Positions 1 to 6,190 are shown, numbered from the stretch's first letter. The stretch: 23,118 bases of DNA from Acholeplasmataceae bacterium (GCA_012744295.1 JAAYIB010000055.1:1-23118); one strand, 5' to 3'. Program-made: numbers and translations. The notes: generated by a model not told the origin, from the letters alone.

Positions 1-348
1 GCCGAGGATGGCAAGGTGATCGGCTGCGGAGCCTTGCATTTCGTGTGGGAGCGATTGGCTGAAATCAGGTCTCTGGCAATTGACGCGGCACATCATAAAA
101 GAGGCATTGGCAAGAAAATTGTTGAGCTTTTGGAGCAGGATGGAATTGAGCGGGGTATAAAAATGTTCTTTACCCTGACCTACCAACCGGGCTTTTTCCT
201 GAAGTGTGACTACACGGAAGCGCCAAAGGACAGTTTGCCGCAGAAGGTTTGGAAGGAATGCGTGCATTGCCCGCAGTATCCGTACTGCAACGAGATAGCC
301 TTCATCAAGAAAACCCCTGACTACGTGCCGCATGACACTTTTGTCTGA
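1..348 (+). CDS. GNAT-family N-acetyltransferase, ArgA-like, 5' end cut by the window
   Basis: The reading frame is open from base 1, so the start lies outside the window; about 115 residues are visible. The stretch RGIGKKIVELL is the acetyl-CoA pyrophosphate-binding motif (R/Q-x-x-G-x-G) of GNAT acetyltransferases, and the preceding EIRSLAID strand is the usual beta-4. The tail KECVHCPQYPYCNEIAFI, with its C-x2-C-x5-C cluster, resembles short-form N-acetylglutamate synthase-like proteins of Firmicutes, so a role in the first step of arginine synthesis (acetyl-CoA plus glutamate) is plausible but not proven. The CoA-binding gene follows after 34 bases, probably in the same transcript. I am confident of the GNAT fold and only moderately of the ArgA assignment. 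Confidence 0.8.
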   Translation, partial: AEDGKVIGCGALHFVWERLAEIRSLAIDAAHHKRGIGKKIVELLEQDGIERGIKMFFTLTYQPGFFLKCDYTEAPKDSLPQKVWKECVHCPQYPYCNEIAFIKKTPDYVPHDTFV

Positions 349-382
349 ATTAACAAGTTTATCAAGAGGAGGCTTGCCCGTG

Positions 383-760
383 ATGCAAGAGGCTTTGGAG
401 AAGAAAGTTTGGGCGGTGGTTGGCGCCACCGGGAACAAGGATAAATTCGGCTGCAAGATTTTTAAAAGACTTTTAAAAGAAGGTTACGAGGTTTTTCCGG
501 TAAACCCGGGCGTCTCCGATATCGAGGGCGTGAAATGCTACGCGGCCATTAAGGACTTACCTGTAGTTCCGGATGTTGTTAATGTAGTCGTTCCGGCGAA
601 AATAGCGCTTGAAACTGTGAAAGAGGCAGCAGAAAAAGGCGCTAAGACAGTATGGCTGCAGCCGGGTTCGGACAAGCCCGAGGTTGTTTCTGCCGCAGAG
701 GAAGCGGGCCTCGAAGTCGTTACCTGCTGCGTATTGTCGGAACTTTACAAGAAGAAATAA
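383..760 (+). CDS. CoA-binding domain protein (YccU-like, CoA_binding_2)
   Basis: A 125-residue protein that is a single Rossmann-type CoA-binding domain. VWAVVGATGNKDKFG near the N terminus is the nucleotide-binding glycine loop, followed by GYEVFPVNPG and VNVVVPAK, and WLQPGS matches the conserved strand-loop of the family near residue 95. Family members bind CoA in vitro; the cellular role is unknown. I chose the ATG at 383 because GAGGAGG at 366-372 is correctly spaced; an adjacent in-frame GTG at 380 is equally possible, and the ATG at 332 would overlap the upstream gene and lacks a ribosome site. A long hairpin follows the stop codon. Confidence 0.88.
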   Translation: MQEALEKKVWAVVGATGNKDKFGCKIFKRLLKEGYEVFPVNPGVSDIEGVKCYAAIKDLPVVPDVVNVVVPAKIALETVKEAAEKGAKTVWLQPGSDKPEVVSAAEEAGLEVVTCCVLSELYKKK

Positions 761-764
761 GCTT

Positions 765-798
765 AACGGGACGAAACCGCAAGGTTGCGTCCCGTTTT
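765..798 (+). terminator. Long hairpin with short T run between the CoA-binding gene and nfo
   Basis: Arms AACGGGACG (765-773) and CGTCCCGTT (788-796) pair perfectly; inside them AACC-GCAA-GGTT forms a second stem capped by a GCAA tetraloop, separated by one A/G mismatch. Only four T's follow. The nfo start is 17 bases downstream, leaving no room for a separate promoter, so this may be a leaky terminator or an mRNA-stabilising or processing hairpin. Confidence 0.6.
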
Positions 799-814
799 CA
801 CAAGGAGGGAAACA

Positions 815-1648
815 ATGCTGAAGATAGGGTGTCATTTGTCTACAGTCAAAGGTTACTTTCATATGGCGAAGGAAGCAAAAAGCATCGGCGGCAACACCTT
901 TCAGTTTTTTACGAGGAATCCCAGGGGAGGCAAGGCTAAACCGCTGAACATCAAGGATGCGGAAGCCATGACTGTTTTTGCCGAGGCAAACGGATTCGCA
1001 AAACTCCTTGCCCACGCACCCTATACGCTGAATGCCTGTTCTGCTGATGCAAGAGTAAGAGGCTTTGCTCTGCAAGCTTTCAGCGAAGATCTGGCGGCGC
1101 TTGAGTATCTTCCGAGCGGCTATTATGTCTTTCACCCCGGGAGTCATGTGGGACAGGGCGCTGAAACCGGCATTAAGCTTATTGGGGAAATGCTTAACAA
1201 AGTGCTGAAAAAAGAACAAAAAACGACGGTTCTGCTGGAAACTATGTCAGGGAAAGGAAGCGAGGTGGGGCGAAATTTTGCGGAACTGAGAGCGATTATC
1301 GACATAGTCGAGATGAAGGAAAAGATCGGCGTCTGCTTTGACACCTGCCACGTCTTTGATGGAGGCTATGACCTTGTAAATGATTTGGACGGAGTTCTGA
1401 GTCTTTTCGACGACGAGGTCGGCCTTGACCGAATCAGGGCTGTACACTTGAATGACAGCCTTAATACTCTTGGCAGCAATAAGGACAGGCACGCAGGCAT
1501 TGGAAAAGGTTCGATCGGACTTGAAGGCATGGGGAGAATCATTAATCACGAAGTCTTAAGAAACTTGCCGTTTTATTTGGAAACACCGAACGAGCTTGAA
1601 GGATATAAGGAAGAGATTGCCTTGCTGAGGAGCATGTATCGGGAATAA
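815..1648 (+). CDS. nfo: Endonuclease IV (deoxyribonuclease IV, AP endonuclease)
   Basis: A 277-residue TIM-barrel AP endonuclease that cleaves the backbone 5' of abasic sites in base-excision repair. The trinuclear zinc ligands of the family are all present: HAPYTLNA (His67), FHPGSHVG, LLETMSGKG, CFDTCHVFDGGYD, HLNDS, DRHAGIGKG and LETPNE. The length is typical of bacterial Nfo. The start at 815 is set by AAGGAGG at 802-808; a longer in-frame version starting at 785 would run through the preceding hairpin and is rejected. ogt follows after 13 bases, so two DNA-repair activities, for abasic sites and for alkylated guanine, are co-transcribed. Confidence 0.96.
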   Translation: MLKIGCHLSTVKGYFHMAKEAKSIGGNTFQFFTRNPRGGKAKPLNIKDAEAMTVFAEANGFAKLLAHAPYTLNACSADARVRGFALQAFSEDLAALEYLPSGYYVFHPGSHVGQGAETGIKLIGEMLNKVLKKEQKTTVLLETMSGKGSEVGRNFAELRAIIDIVEMKEKIGVCFDTCHVFDGGYDLVNDLDGVLSLFDDEVGLDRIRAVHLNDSLNTLGSNKDRHAGIGKGSIGLEGMGRIINHEVLRNLPFYLETPNELEGYKEEIALLRSMYRE

Positions 1649-1661
1649 GGGGAGGAAGCGT

Positions 1662-2153
1662 GTGCTTAACAAAACCTGTTTTTCAACGGAACTGGGTGTC
1701 ATATCAGTCGAGGATGACGGCCGTGCACTTACAAAAATCAAATTCGAACCGCCAGCCGCTTTGCACGAGACGCAAGCGCCAAGCCCTCTCGCCCAAAGGA
1801 CGATAAAGCAGTTAAGTGAGTATTTTGCCGGCAGCCGCAGGGCGTTCAGCCTGCCGTTGGCACCGCAAGGCACTCCTTTTATGCTAGAAGTCTGGCAGGC
1901 TTTGCTGAATATTCCCTACGGCGAGGTTAGAGCATATAGAGACATAGCTCAACTCATCGGCAGGCCGAAAGCCGCAAGAGCCGTTGGCATGGCCAACAAC
2001 AGGAATCCTTTGCCTATAGTAATTCCTTGCCACCGCGTAGTAGGAGCGGACGGGGGACTTGTAGGCTATGCCGGAGGATTACTTCTGAAAGAGAAGCTTT
2101 TATTCATCGAGAGCGGCAGACAAAAATGCCGGGACAGCGAGAACCGCACATAA
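1662..2153 (+). CDS. ogt: Methylated-DNA--protein-cysteine methyltransferase
   Basis: A 163-residue suicide repair protein that transfers the alkyl group from O6-alkylguanine to its own cysteine. The active site IPCHRVVG is intact (Cys123), preceded by the helix-turn-helix region YGEVRAYRDIAQLIG with arginine finger in ARAVGMANNRNP. It has a short N-terminal ribonuclease-like domain. The start is GTG at 1662, with GGGGAGG at 1649-1655. The last three codons and stop lie inside the perfect palindrome that ends transcription. It sits directly behind nfo, consistent with a repair operon. I cannot tell Ogt from constitutive Ada-C types by sequence alone. Confidence 0.93.
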   Translation: MLNKTCFSTELGVISVEDDGRALTKIKFEPPAALHETQAPSPLAQRTIKQLSEYFAGSRRAFSLPLAPQGTPFMLEVWQALLNIPYGEVRAYRDIAQLIGRPKAARAVGMANNRNPLPIVIPCHRVVGADGGLVGYAGGLLLKEKLLFIESGRQKCRDSENRT

Positions 2154-2189
2154 AAAAAGAGCCCGCGGGCTCTTTTTTTATGTGCGGTT
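2142..2189. terminator. Perfect 48-bp palindrome, bidirectional terminator
   Basis: Two 24-base arms are exact reverse complements with no spacer; the core GAGCCCGCGGGCTC is flanked by A7 on the left and T7 on the right. Read in either direction it gives a GC-rich hairpin followed by a T run, the signature of a two-way intrinsic terminator between convergent genes. It contains the ogt stop codon and two bases of the DUF1858 stop. Confidence 0.93.
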
Positions 2190-2388
2190 ATTCGCCGATT
2201 TTTTTATTAATATCTGCCATTAGGGCATCAACATCAAGACCGTGAGCTCCGGCACCCTGCTCAATCGTTTCATAATGAGCAGCCATGCAGCCGATGCAGC
2301 CTAAACCGTAGTCTTGGAAAACCTCAACGATCTCAGGATATTGCTGCACAGCATCAATAATACCCATGTCTTTGGTTATTTTGGCCAT
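2188..2388 (-). CDS. DUF1858 domain small protein with CxxC motif
   Basis: A 66-residue protein and the only minus-strand gene in the window. The pattern of an N-terminal helix (ITKDMGIIDAVQQYP), then GLGCIGCMAAHYETIE with Cys31 and Cys34, then GLDVDALMADIN, is that of the DUF1858 family, found alone or at the N terminus of ScdA/RIC-type iron-sulfur repair proteins and hybrid redox proteins. A redox or metal role through the two cysteines is inference. The start is fixed by a strong AAGGAGG site just upstream (minus strand, about 2396-2402). The gene ends inside the shared palindromic terminator. Confidence 0.88.
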   Translation of the reverse strand: MAKITKDMGIIDAVQQYPEIVEVFQDYGLGCIGCMAAHYETIEQGAGAHGLDVDALMADINKKIGE

Positions 2389-2427
2389 AATAAACCTCCT
2401 TTTCCGCGTCAGACATTTTTACAGGAT

Positions 2428-2457
2428 TTGAAAATGCCATTGCATCTATGCTAAAAT
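2428..2457 (+). promoter_or_regulatory. Probable promoter for the YbaK/EbsC-like gene
   Basis: TTGAAA (2428-2433), an 18-base spacer and TAAAAT (2452-2457) preceded by TGC, giving an extended -10. It would start a transcript near 2464 with about 54 bases of leader. Confidence 0.5.
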
Positions 2458-2490
2458 AGCAATTAGATTAAAGAAAAGCATCCGGTGACT

Positions 2491-2499
2491 ATTATAACA
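2491..2499 (-). promoter_or_regulatory. Extended -10 promoter for the DUF1858 gene
   Basis: On the minus strand this reads TGTTATAAT, a perfect extended -10 (TGn plus TATAAT). No good -35 is visible. The predicted start near 2484 gives a leader of about 95 bases. It lies downstream of the opposing + strand promoter, so the two 5' ends would overlap. Confidence 0.5.
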
Positions 2500-2517
2500 C
2501 AAGAAAGTTGATTCTTT

Positions 2518-3021
2518 GTGATTTTTTTGAAAGACGGCGATGAAGTGAATAACGATTATGAAGAGAGCTACAAAAGGGTTAAGGAGAGCCTGAAGGCATA
2601 CAGTAACCTGAAAATAAAGCTTTTGCCAGCCGACACCAGCACGGCTGAACTGGCTGCGCTTGCTCTTGGCACGCAGCCCGGGCAGATAGCTAAAACCTTG
2701 TGTTTGCTTGCCGACGGCAACCCCGTGCTAATTGTTGCCTGCGGAGACAGGAAGATAGACACAAGAAAACTGGGCAAAGAGCTCGGTGTCAAGAAAGTAA
2801 GGCTGGCCGACGCCGAAACTGTTACGGCAGTGACAGGCTTTATGCCGGGGGGCGTCTGCCCCTTTGGTTTGAAGGAGGAAGTGCCGGTCTATCTTGACCG
2901 CAGCCTTTATGCTTATGACGTGACTTACATTGCCGCAGGCACTCCAAATTCCGCGTTGCCTATCCGGGCAGGTGAACTCGCGGAAATTACGGGCGGAATC
3001 TGGATAGAGGCAACTAAATAA
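2518..3021 (+). CDS. YbaK/EbsC-family aminoacyl-tRNA deacylase
   Basis: About 150-167 residues forming one YbaK/EbsC (aminoacyl-tRNA editing) domain. IAKTLCLLADG carries the conserved lysine that binds the tRNA substrate in this family, followed by ACGDRKIDTRKLGKELG, the loop GFMPGGVCPFG and the C-terminal IYVxxG-like YIAAGTPNSALPI. Family members hydrolyse mischarged Cys- or Ala-tRNA(Pro) in trans; the exact substrate cannot be told here. The start is uncertain: the GTG at 2518 lacks a clear ribosome site, and GTG at 2545 would also leave the domain whole. The thioredoxin promoter begins five bases after the stop. Confidence 0.85.
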   Translation: MIFLKDGDEVNNDYEESYKRVKESLKAYSNLKIKLLPADTSTAELAALALGTQPGQIAKTLCLLADGNPVLIVACGDRKIDTRKLGKELGVKKVRLADAETVTAVTGFMPGGVCPFGLKEEVPVYLDRSLYAYDVTYIAAGTPNSALPIRAGELAEITGGIWIEATK

Positions 3022-3025
3022 TACT

Positions 3026-3054
3026 TTGACAAAATCCGTGCTTTAAGCTATAAT
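3026..3054 (+). promoter_or_regulatory. Perfect consensus sigma-A promoter of thioredoxin
   Basis: TTGACA (3026-3031), exactly 17 bases, then TATAAT (3049-3054). Twelve of twelve consensus bases match at the optimal spacing, directly after the upstream stop codon. A C-rich/G-rich stretch (CCACCCCTGGGGT, 3066-3078) lies in the leader ahead of the ribosome site. Confidence 0.9.
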
Positions 3055-3099
3055 TATCCTATAGACCACCCCTGGGGTAGGGGATAAGGAGGAAAAAGA

Positions 3100-3423
3100 A
3101 TGGGATTATTGCATATCAAAAATAAAGAAGAATTTACGAAACAGGTACTTGAAGCTGACAAGACCGTTCTGGTTGATTTTTGGGCCCCCTGGTGCGGTCC
3201 CTGCAGGATGATCGGACCTTTGGTTGAAGAACTGGCCACAGAATACGAGGGCAAGGCAGTCATTGCGAAGATAAATGTTGACGAGGCAGGCGAACTTGCC
3301 GGCGAATTCGGCGTAATGAGCATTCCAACCCTGATTTATTTTAAAAACGGCAAGGAAGCAAAAAGGCTGGTGGGTTCAAGACCTAAGGCAGACCTCGCTA
3401 AAGAACTGGACGCGCTTAAATAA
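3100..3423 (+). CDS. trxA: Thioredoxin
   Basis: A 107-residue cytoplasmic disulfide reductase. The active site WAPWCGPC holds the redox pair Cys32 and Cys35; VDFWAPW precedes it, and the cis-proline loop MSIPTLIYF and the final VGSRPKADL helix complete the thioredoxin fold. The length matches the family standard of 105-110. The ATG at 3100 has AAGGAGG at 3086-3092. It is a single-gene unit with its own consensus promoter and a strong terminator. No thioredoxin reductase gene is in the window. The perfect promoter predicts high constitutive expression. Confidence 0.97.
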   Translation: MGLLHIKNKEEFTKQVLEADKTVLVDFWAPWCGPCRMIGPLVEELATEYEGKAVIAKINVDEAGELAGEFGVMSIPTLIYFKNGKEAKRLVGSRPKADLAKELDALK

Positions 3424-3448
3424 GAATTCAGAGATGGTAGAAACCCGT

Positions 3449-3491
3449 GCCGCCAAACCGAGTAAAAGCTACTTGGTTTGGCGGCTTTTTT
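3449..3491 (+). terminator. Rho-independent terminator after trxA
   Basis: A 16-base stem (GCCGCCAAACCGAGTA paired with TACTTGGTTTGGCGGC, one G-T pair) with a 5-base loop, followed by six T's at 3486-3491. Confidence 0.95.
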
Positions 3492-3500
3492 GTGCTTTAT

Positions 3501-3529
3501 TTGTTTAGGAAAATGTTGTATTATTTAAT
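3501..3529 (+). promoter_or_regulatory. Possible promoter of the glycosyltransferase gene
   Basis: TTGTTT (3501-3506), 17 bases, TTTAAT (3524-3529). The -35 match is poor and the -10 fair, but it is the only candidate between the trxA terminator and the start codon. Confidence 0.4.
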
Positions 3530-3556
3530 GGATGTCGATTGCGAGGTAGTTATGAA

Positions 3557-4489
3557 ATGAAAAAAACAATTTCCTTTGTCGTGCCCGTTTATAACGAAGC
3601 CGAGAATCTGCGGGAATTCTACAAGAGGCTTACGGAAGTCATGGCAGGGATAGAATATGATTATCAGCTTTTATTTGTTGATGACGGTTCAAACGACGGC
3701 TCCGTGCTGATCCTGAAGGAATTGACACGGAACGACGAACGTGTGCAGGCCTTTTTGCTCTCAAGAAACTTCGGGCATCAGATGGCTTTAACCTGTGGGC
3801 TGGACAATGCCTGCGGAGACGCGGTTATTACAATGGACGGCGATTTGCAGCATCCGCCTGAGCTTGTGCCTGAGCTGATAAGTCTTTGGGAAGCGGGCTC
3901 TGAGATCGTGCAAACAGTGCGCAGGGACACCGAGGATGCTTCGTTTTTCAAAAAGCTGACATCACGCCTTTACTACAAGCTTATTAACAAAATGTCGAAA
4001 GTCAGCATTACCCCCGGCGGCTCCGACTTTCGACTGATGGACAGACTTGCTGTCGACGCCCTCAACCTCTATGGAGAAAGGGCTCGTTTCATTCGCGGAC
4101 TGGTGAACAACCTTGGCTACAAGGTTGCATCTGTAGAGTTCGTTGCGCCGCCTCGGTTTGCCGGCAGTTCAAAGTTTAACCTGCGCAAAATGCTGCACTT
4201 TGCCCTCGACGGTATCACGGCGTTTTCAAAGGTGCCTCTGCGCTGGGCCTTTTACATCGGCTTGTTATGCGGTCTTGGAAGCATGCTTGTGTTGTTTCAC
4301 GTAATCTATATCAAACTTATTACTGATGATGCCGTGCCGGGCTGGGCTACGCTTTCTGCAAGCATACTTTTTCTGGGCGGCGTACAGTTGGTTGGATTAG
4401 GCATTATTGGCGAGTACGTCGGCCGTGTTTTTGAAGAAGTGAAACAGAGGCCTCTTTATCTTGTCAAGCAGCACCTGAAAAAAGAGTAG
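3557..4489 (+). CDS. Family 2 glycosyltransferase with C-terminal membrane anchor (DPM1/GtrB-like)
   Basis: A 310-residue polyprenyl-phosphate sugar transferase-like protein. The GT-A domain occupies about residues 1-220: FVVPVYNEAENL, LFVDDGSNDGS, then the metal-binding ITMDGDLQHPPE and GGSDFRLMDR. Two hydrophobic helices follow (about 230-255 and 265-290), the layout of GtrB/ArnC/DPM1-like enzymes that load a sugar onto undecaprenyl phosphate at the inner face of the membrane. The sugar and acceptor are not evident. The ATG at 3557 is preceded by GAGGT at 3543-3547; an upstream TTG at 3539 is less likely. The riboswitch promoter of the next gene overlaps its stop codon. Confidence 0.93.
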   Translation: MKKTISFVVPVYNEAENLREFYKRLTEVMAGIEYDYQLLFVDDGSNDGSVLILKELTRNDERVQAFLLSRNFGHQMALTCGLDNACGDAVITMDGDLQHPPELVPELISLWEAGSEIVQTVRRDTEDASFFKKLTSRLYYKLINKMSKVSITPGGSDFRLMDRLAVDALNLYGERARFIRGLVNNLGYKVASVEFVAPPRFAGSSKFNLRKMLHFALDGITAFSKVPLRWAFYIGLLCGLGSMLVLFHVIYIKLITDDAVPGWATLSASILFLGGVQLVGLGIIGEYVGRVFEEVKQRPLYLVKQHLKKE

Positions 4490-4522
4490 ACATTGGCTTT
4501 TGCCCTTTGGTATAATTATAAT
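4487..4522 (+). promoter_or_regulatory. Promoter(s) of the riboswitch-controlled NlpC/P60 gene
   Basis: Two TATAAT boxes in tandem (4511-4516 and 4517-4522). TAGACA (4487-4492) is 18 bases from the first and TTGGCT (4494-4499) is 17 from the second. The -35 overlaps the stop codon of the glycosyltransferase. Confidence 0.75.
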
Positions 4523-4532
4523 GTAGTTTTAT

Positions 4533-4634
4533 GTGGCCGAATCTAACCATGAGCGGAGGAACCGTTATTGGGGTGAAGCTCTTTGGAGCGGGGCAATCCT
4601 CTGCCCTAACCCGTCAGCTAACTTCGCAGGCTAT
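4533..4634 (+). promoter_or_regulatory. Cyclic di-AMP riboswitch (ydaO-yuaA class)
   Basis: The leader carries the conserved blocks of the ydaO-yuaA aptamer: GCCGAATCTAACCATGAGCG at its 5' side, GGAGGAACCG, GGGGTGAAG (4570-4578), and the hallmark CCCGTCAGCTAAC (4610-4622) followed by TTCGCAGGC. P1 can form between GTGGCC (4533-4538) and GGCTAT (4629-4634) using G-U pairs. Internal hairpins are GCTC/GAGC (4578-4589) and GGGCA/TGCCC (4591-4606). This class senses c-di-AMP and commonly controls cell-wall hydrolases, usually turning them off when ligand is high; that matches the NlpC/P60 gene behind it. No terminator lies between aptamer and start codon. Confidence 0.93.
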
Positions 4635-4654
4635 CGAGAGGAAGTGGACTGTAA

Positions 4655-5326
4655 GTGGGAAAAAAGTTATGGCGCTTAGTTATGGCTTTTGTATTTTGCT
4701 TTATCGTCATGCCGACAACAATTGCATTTGCAAATTTTGAGGCCGGAGACGAAGGCCCCGAGGTGGCTGAATTACAGCAGCGTTTGCTTCAGCTTGGCTA
4801 CAAGCTTTCCGGTGCCGACGGAATTTTTGGAACTGAGACAACCGCTGCCGTGAAACAATATCAGAAGGATATTGGGGCGGAAGTTGACGGAGTGGTCGGA
4901 GAGCAAACCTATCAGTCCTTGTTTAAGAAGCCTCTGCCGGTTTCGCGTTCCGGAAGCTCGGCGATAGCTCGCAGCATCATCAACAGGGCTTTCAAGTACA
5001 TAGGAGTTCCTTATGTTTTTGGCGGCACTACGCCCTGGGGTTTTGATTGTTCGGGCTTTACCCAGTATGTTTTTGCCGAGGTCGGCATCCATTTGCCAAG
5101 AACGGCTGACAGCCAGTTTTATGGTGGAAAAAAAATTTCCGCTAACAATTTGCGTGCCGGCGACCTTGTTTTCTTCGAAACTTATGAACCCGGCCCGTCG
5201 CATGTGGGCATCTACATTGGCAACGGTAAGTTTATCCACGCCGGAAGCAGTACAGGTATAGCGGTTTCCGGAATTTTCGACTACTATTGGGGAGATCGTT
5301 ATTTAGGAGCTTGCCGAATTTTATAA
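4655..5326 (+). CDS. Secreted peptidoglycan hydrolase: PG-binding domain plus NlpC/P60
   Basis: A 223-residue exported protein. Residues 1-26 form a signal peptide (KK start, hydrophobic core, AFA cut site). Residues about 30-90 are a peptidoglycan-binding type 1 domain (VAELQQRLLQLGY, ADGIFGTETTAAVKQYQ). Residues about 105-223 are an NlpC/P60 cysteine peptidase with Cys132 in GFDCSGFTQYVF, His183 in PSHVGIYIG and His195 in FIHAGSS. It should cleave stem peptides (typically D-gamma-Glu to diaminopimelate) outside the membrane. The start is GTG at 4655 with GAGAGGAAG at 4636-4644; starting at the later ATG 4682 would destroy the signal peptide. The c-di-AMP riboswitch upstream links its expression to cell-wall and turgor signalling. 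Confidence 0.94.
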   Translation: MGKKLWRLVMAFVFCFIVMPTTIAFANFEAGDEGPEVAELQQRLLQLGYKLSGADGIFGTETTAAVKQYQKDIGAEVDGVVGEQTYQSLFKKPLPVSRSGSSAIARSIINRAFKYIGVPYVFGGTTPWGFDCSGFTQYVFAEVGIHLPRTADSQFYGGKKISANNLRAGDLVFFETYEPGPSHVGIYIGNGKFIHAGSSTGIAVSGIFDYYWGDRYLGACRIL

Positions 5327-5331
5327 CTATC

Positions 5332-5366
5332 AAGGCAGACCACTAAGGTCTGCCTTTTCTGTTTTT
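5332..5366 (+). terminator. Rho-independent terminator after the NlpC/P60 gene
   Basis: AAGGCAGACC (5332-5341) pairs with GGTCTGCCTT (5347-5356) around the loop ACTAA, followed by a T-rich tail. Confidence 0.93.
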
Positions 5367-5412
5367 ATTTTTCCGTATAAATGTTCAGGCGTCCGTAAAA
5401 CCTGGCAGGGCT

Positions 5413-5434
5413 TTTGTAAATTGTTTGTGAAAGG
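5413..5434 (+). promoter_or_regulatory. Tandem 11-bp direct repeat, candidate OmpR-type regulator site
   Basis: TTTGTAAATTG and TTTGTGAAAGG are adjacent and in 11-base register, the spacing used by OmpR/PhoB-family response regulators. They lie just upstream of the weak -35 position of the two-component operon, where an activator would bind. Confidence 0.45.
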
Positions 5435-5458
5435 GAAGTAATTTATTTTACGATATTG

Positions 5459-5464
5459 TATAAT
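5459..5464 (+). promoter_or_regulatory. -10 box of the two-component operon promoter
   Basis: A perfect TATAAT. The 17-base-spaced -35 (AAGTAA) is poor, which suits an activator-dependent promoter. Confidence 0.5.
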
Positions 5465-5494
5465 TGAAGCATCAAAAGAATGGTGGTGTCACAA

Positions 5495-6190
5495 ATGGAC
5501 AAGCTGCAAACAGTTTTAATTGCCGATGACGAGGCCCAAATCAGAGAGATTTTGAGAATATATTTCGAGAAAGAGGGTTTTAAGGTTGTAGAGGCAGAAG
5601 ATGGGGCTGCAGCAATAATCAAGGTGCAGGCAGCCAAGCCCGACATCATCATTTTAGACATAATGATGCCGGTTCTCGACGGGCTGGAGGTTTGCCGCCA
5701 GGTCAGGAAGATTTCCGATGTGCCGATTATCATGCTGACGGCCAAGGACGAGGATGACGACAGAATTCTCGGGCTCGAGACAGGCGCCGATGACTATATA
5801 ACCAAGCCTTTCAACACCAGGGAGGTTGTCGCGCGTGTAAAGGCTGTTTTACGCCGCAGCGGACAGGCGACTCCTAAAACGGCCGAAAGGCTGAATTTCC
5901 CGGAATTGATGATAGATTTAAGCGAGTACAAGGTTGTGGCCTTTGGCAAAAATGTGACTTTCACGGCCAAGGAAATGGAACTGTTATGGTGTTTGGCTTC
6001 GAACCCGGGGCTCGTTTTTTCGCGTAACCAGCTTTTAGAAACAATTTGGGGCTACACTTATTACGGCGATACCCGCACAGTCGACACGCATATTAAAAGA
6101 GTAAGGCACAAACTGGACATTCCGAAGGATTCGCCCTGGGATATTACAACCGTTTGGGGCGTTGGTTACAAATTTGAGGTGAAAAATTGA
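5495..6190 (+). CDS. OmpR/PhoB-family response regulator
   Basis: A 231-residue DNA-binding response regulator. The receiver domain (about 1-120) has the acidic pair in VLIADDEAQ, phospho-acceptor Asp55 in IIILDIMMP, the conserved Thr in IIMLTAKD and Lys in YITKPF. The winged-helix output domain (about 130-231) has FTAKEMELLWCL, FSRNQLLETIWGY and RTVDTHIKRVRHKL. The ATG at 5495 was preferred because GGTGGTG lies 7-12 bases upstream; an in-frame ATG at 5480 has no ribosome site. The kinase gene overlaps its stop by 4 bases, so they are a pair. An 11-bp direct repeat upstream suggests autoregulation. The regulon is unknown. Confidence 0.95.
   Translation: MDKLQTVLIADDEAQIREILRIYFEKEGFKVVEAEDGAAAIIKVQAAKPDIIILDIMMPVLDGLEVCRQVRKISDVPIIMLTAKDEDDDRILGLETGADDYITKPFNTREVVARVKAVLRRSGQATPKTAERLNFPELMIDLSEYKVVAFGKNVTFTAKEMELLWCLASNPGLVFSRNQLLETIWGYTYYGDTRTVDTHIKRVRHKLDIPKDSPWDITTVWGVGYKFEVKN

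Noticed and set aside
557..1219. A 220-codon minus-strand frame across the hairpin and nfo
   Set aside because: It is antisense to two clear genes, crosses a terminator-like hairpin and has no domain.
4531..4740. A 69-codon + strand frame starting MWPNLTM
   Set aside because: It runs through the c-di-AMP riboswitch and the start of the NlpC/P60 gene in another frame, and its start codon lies at the P1 stem without a ribosome site.
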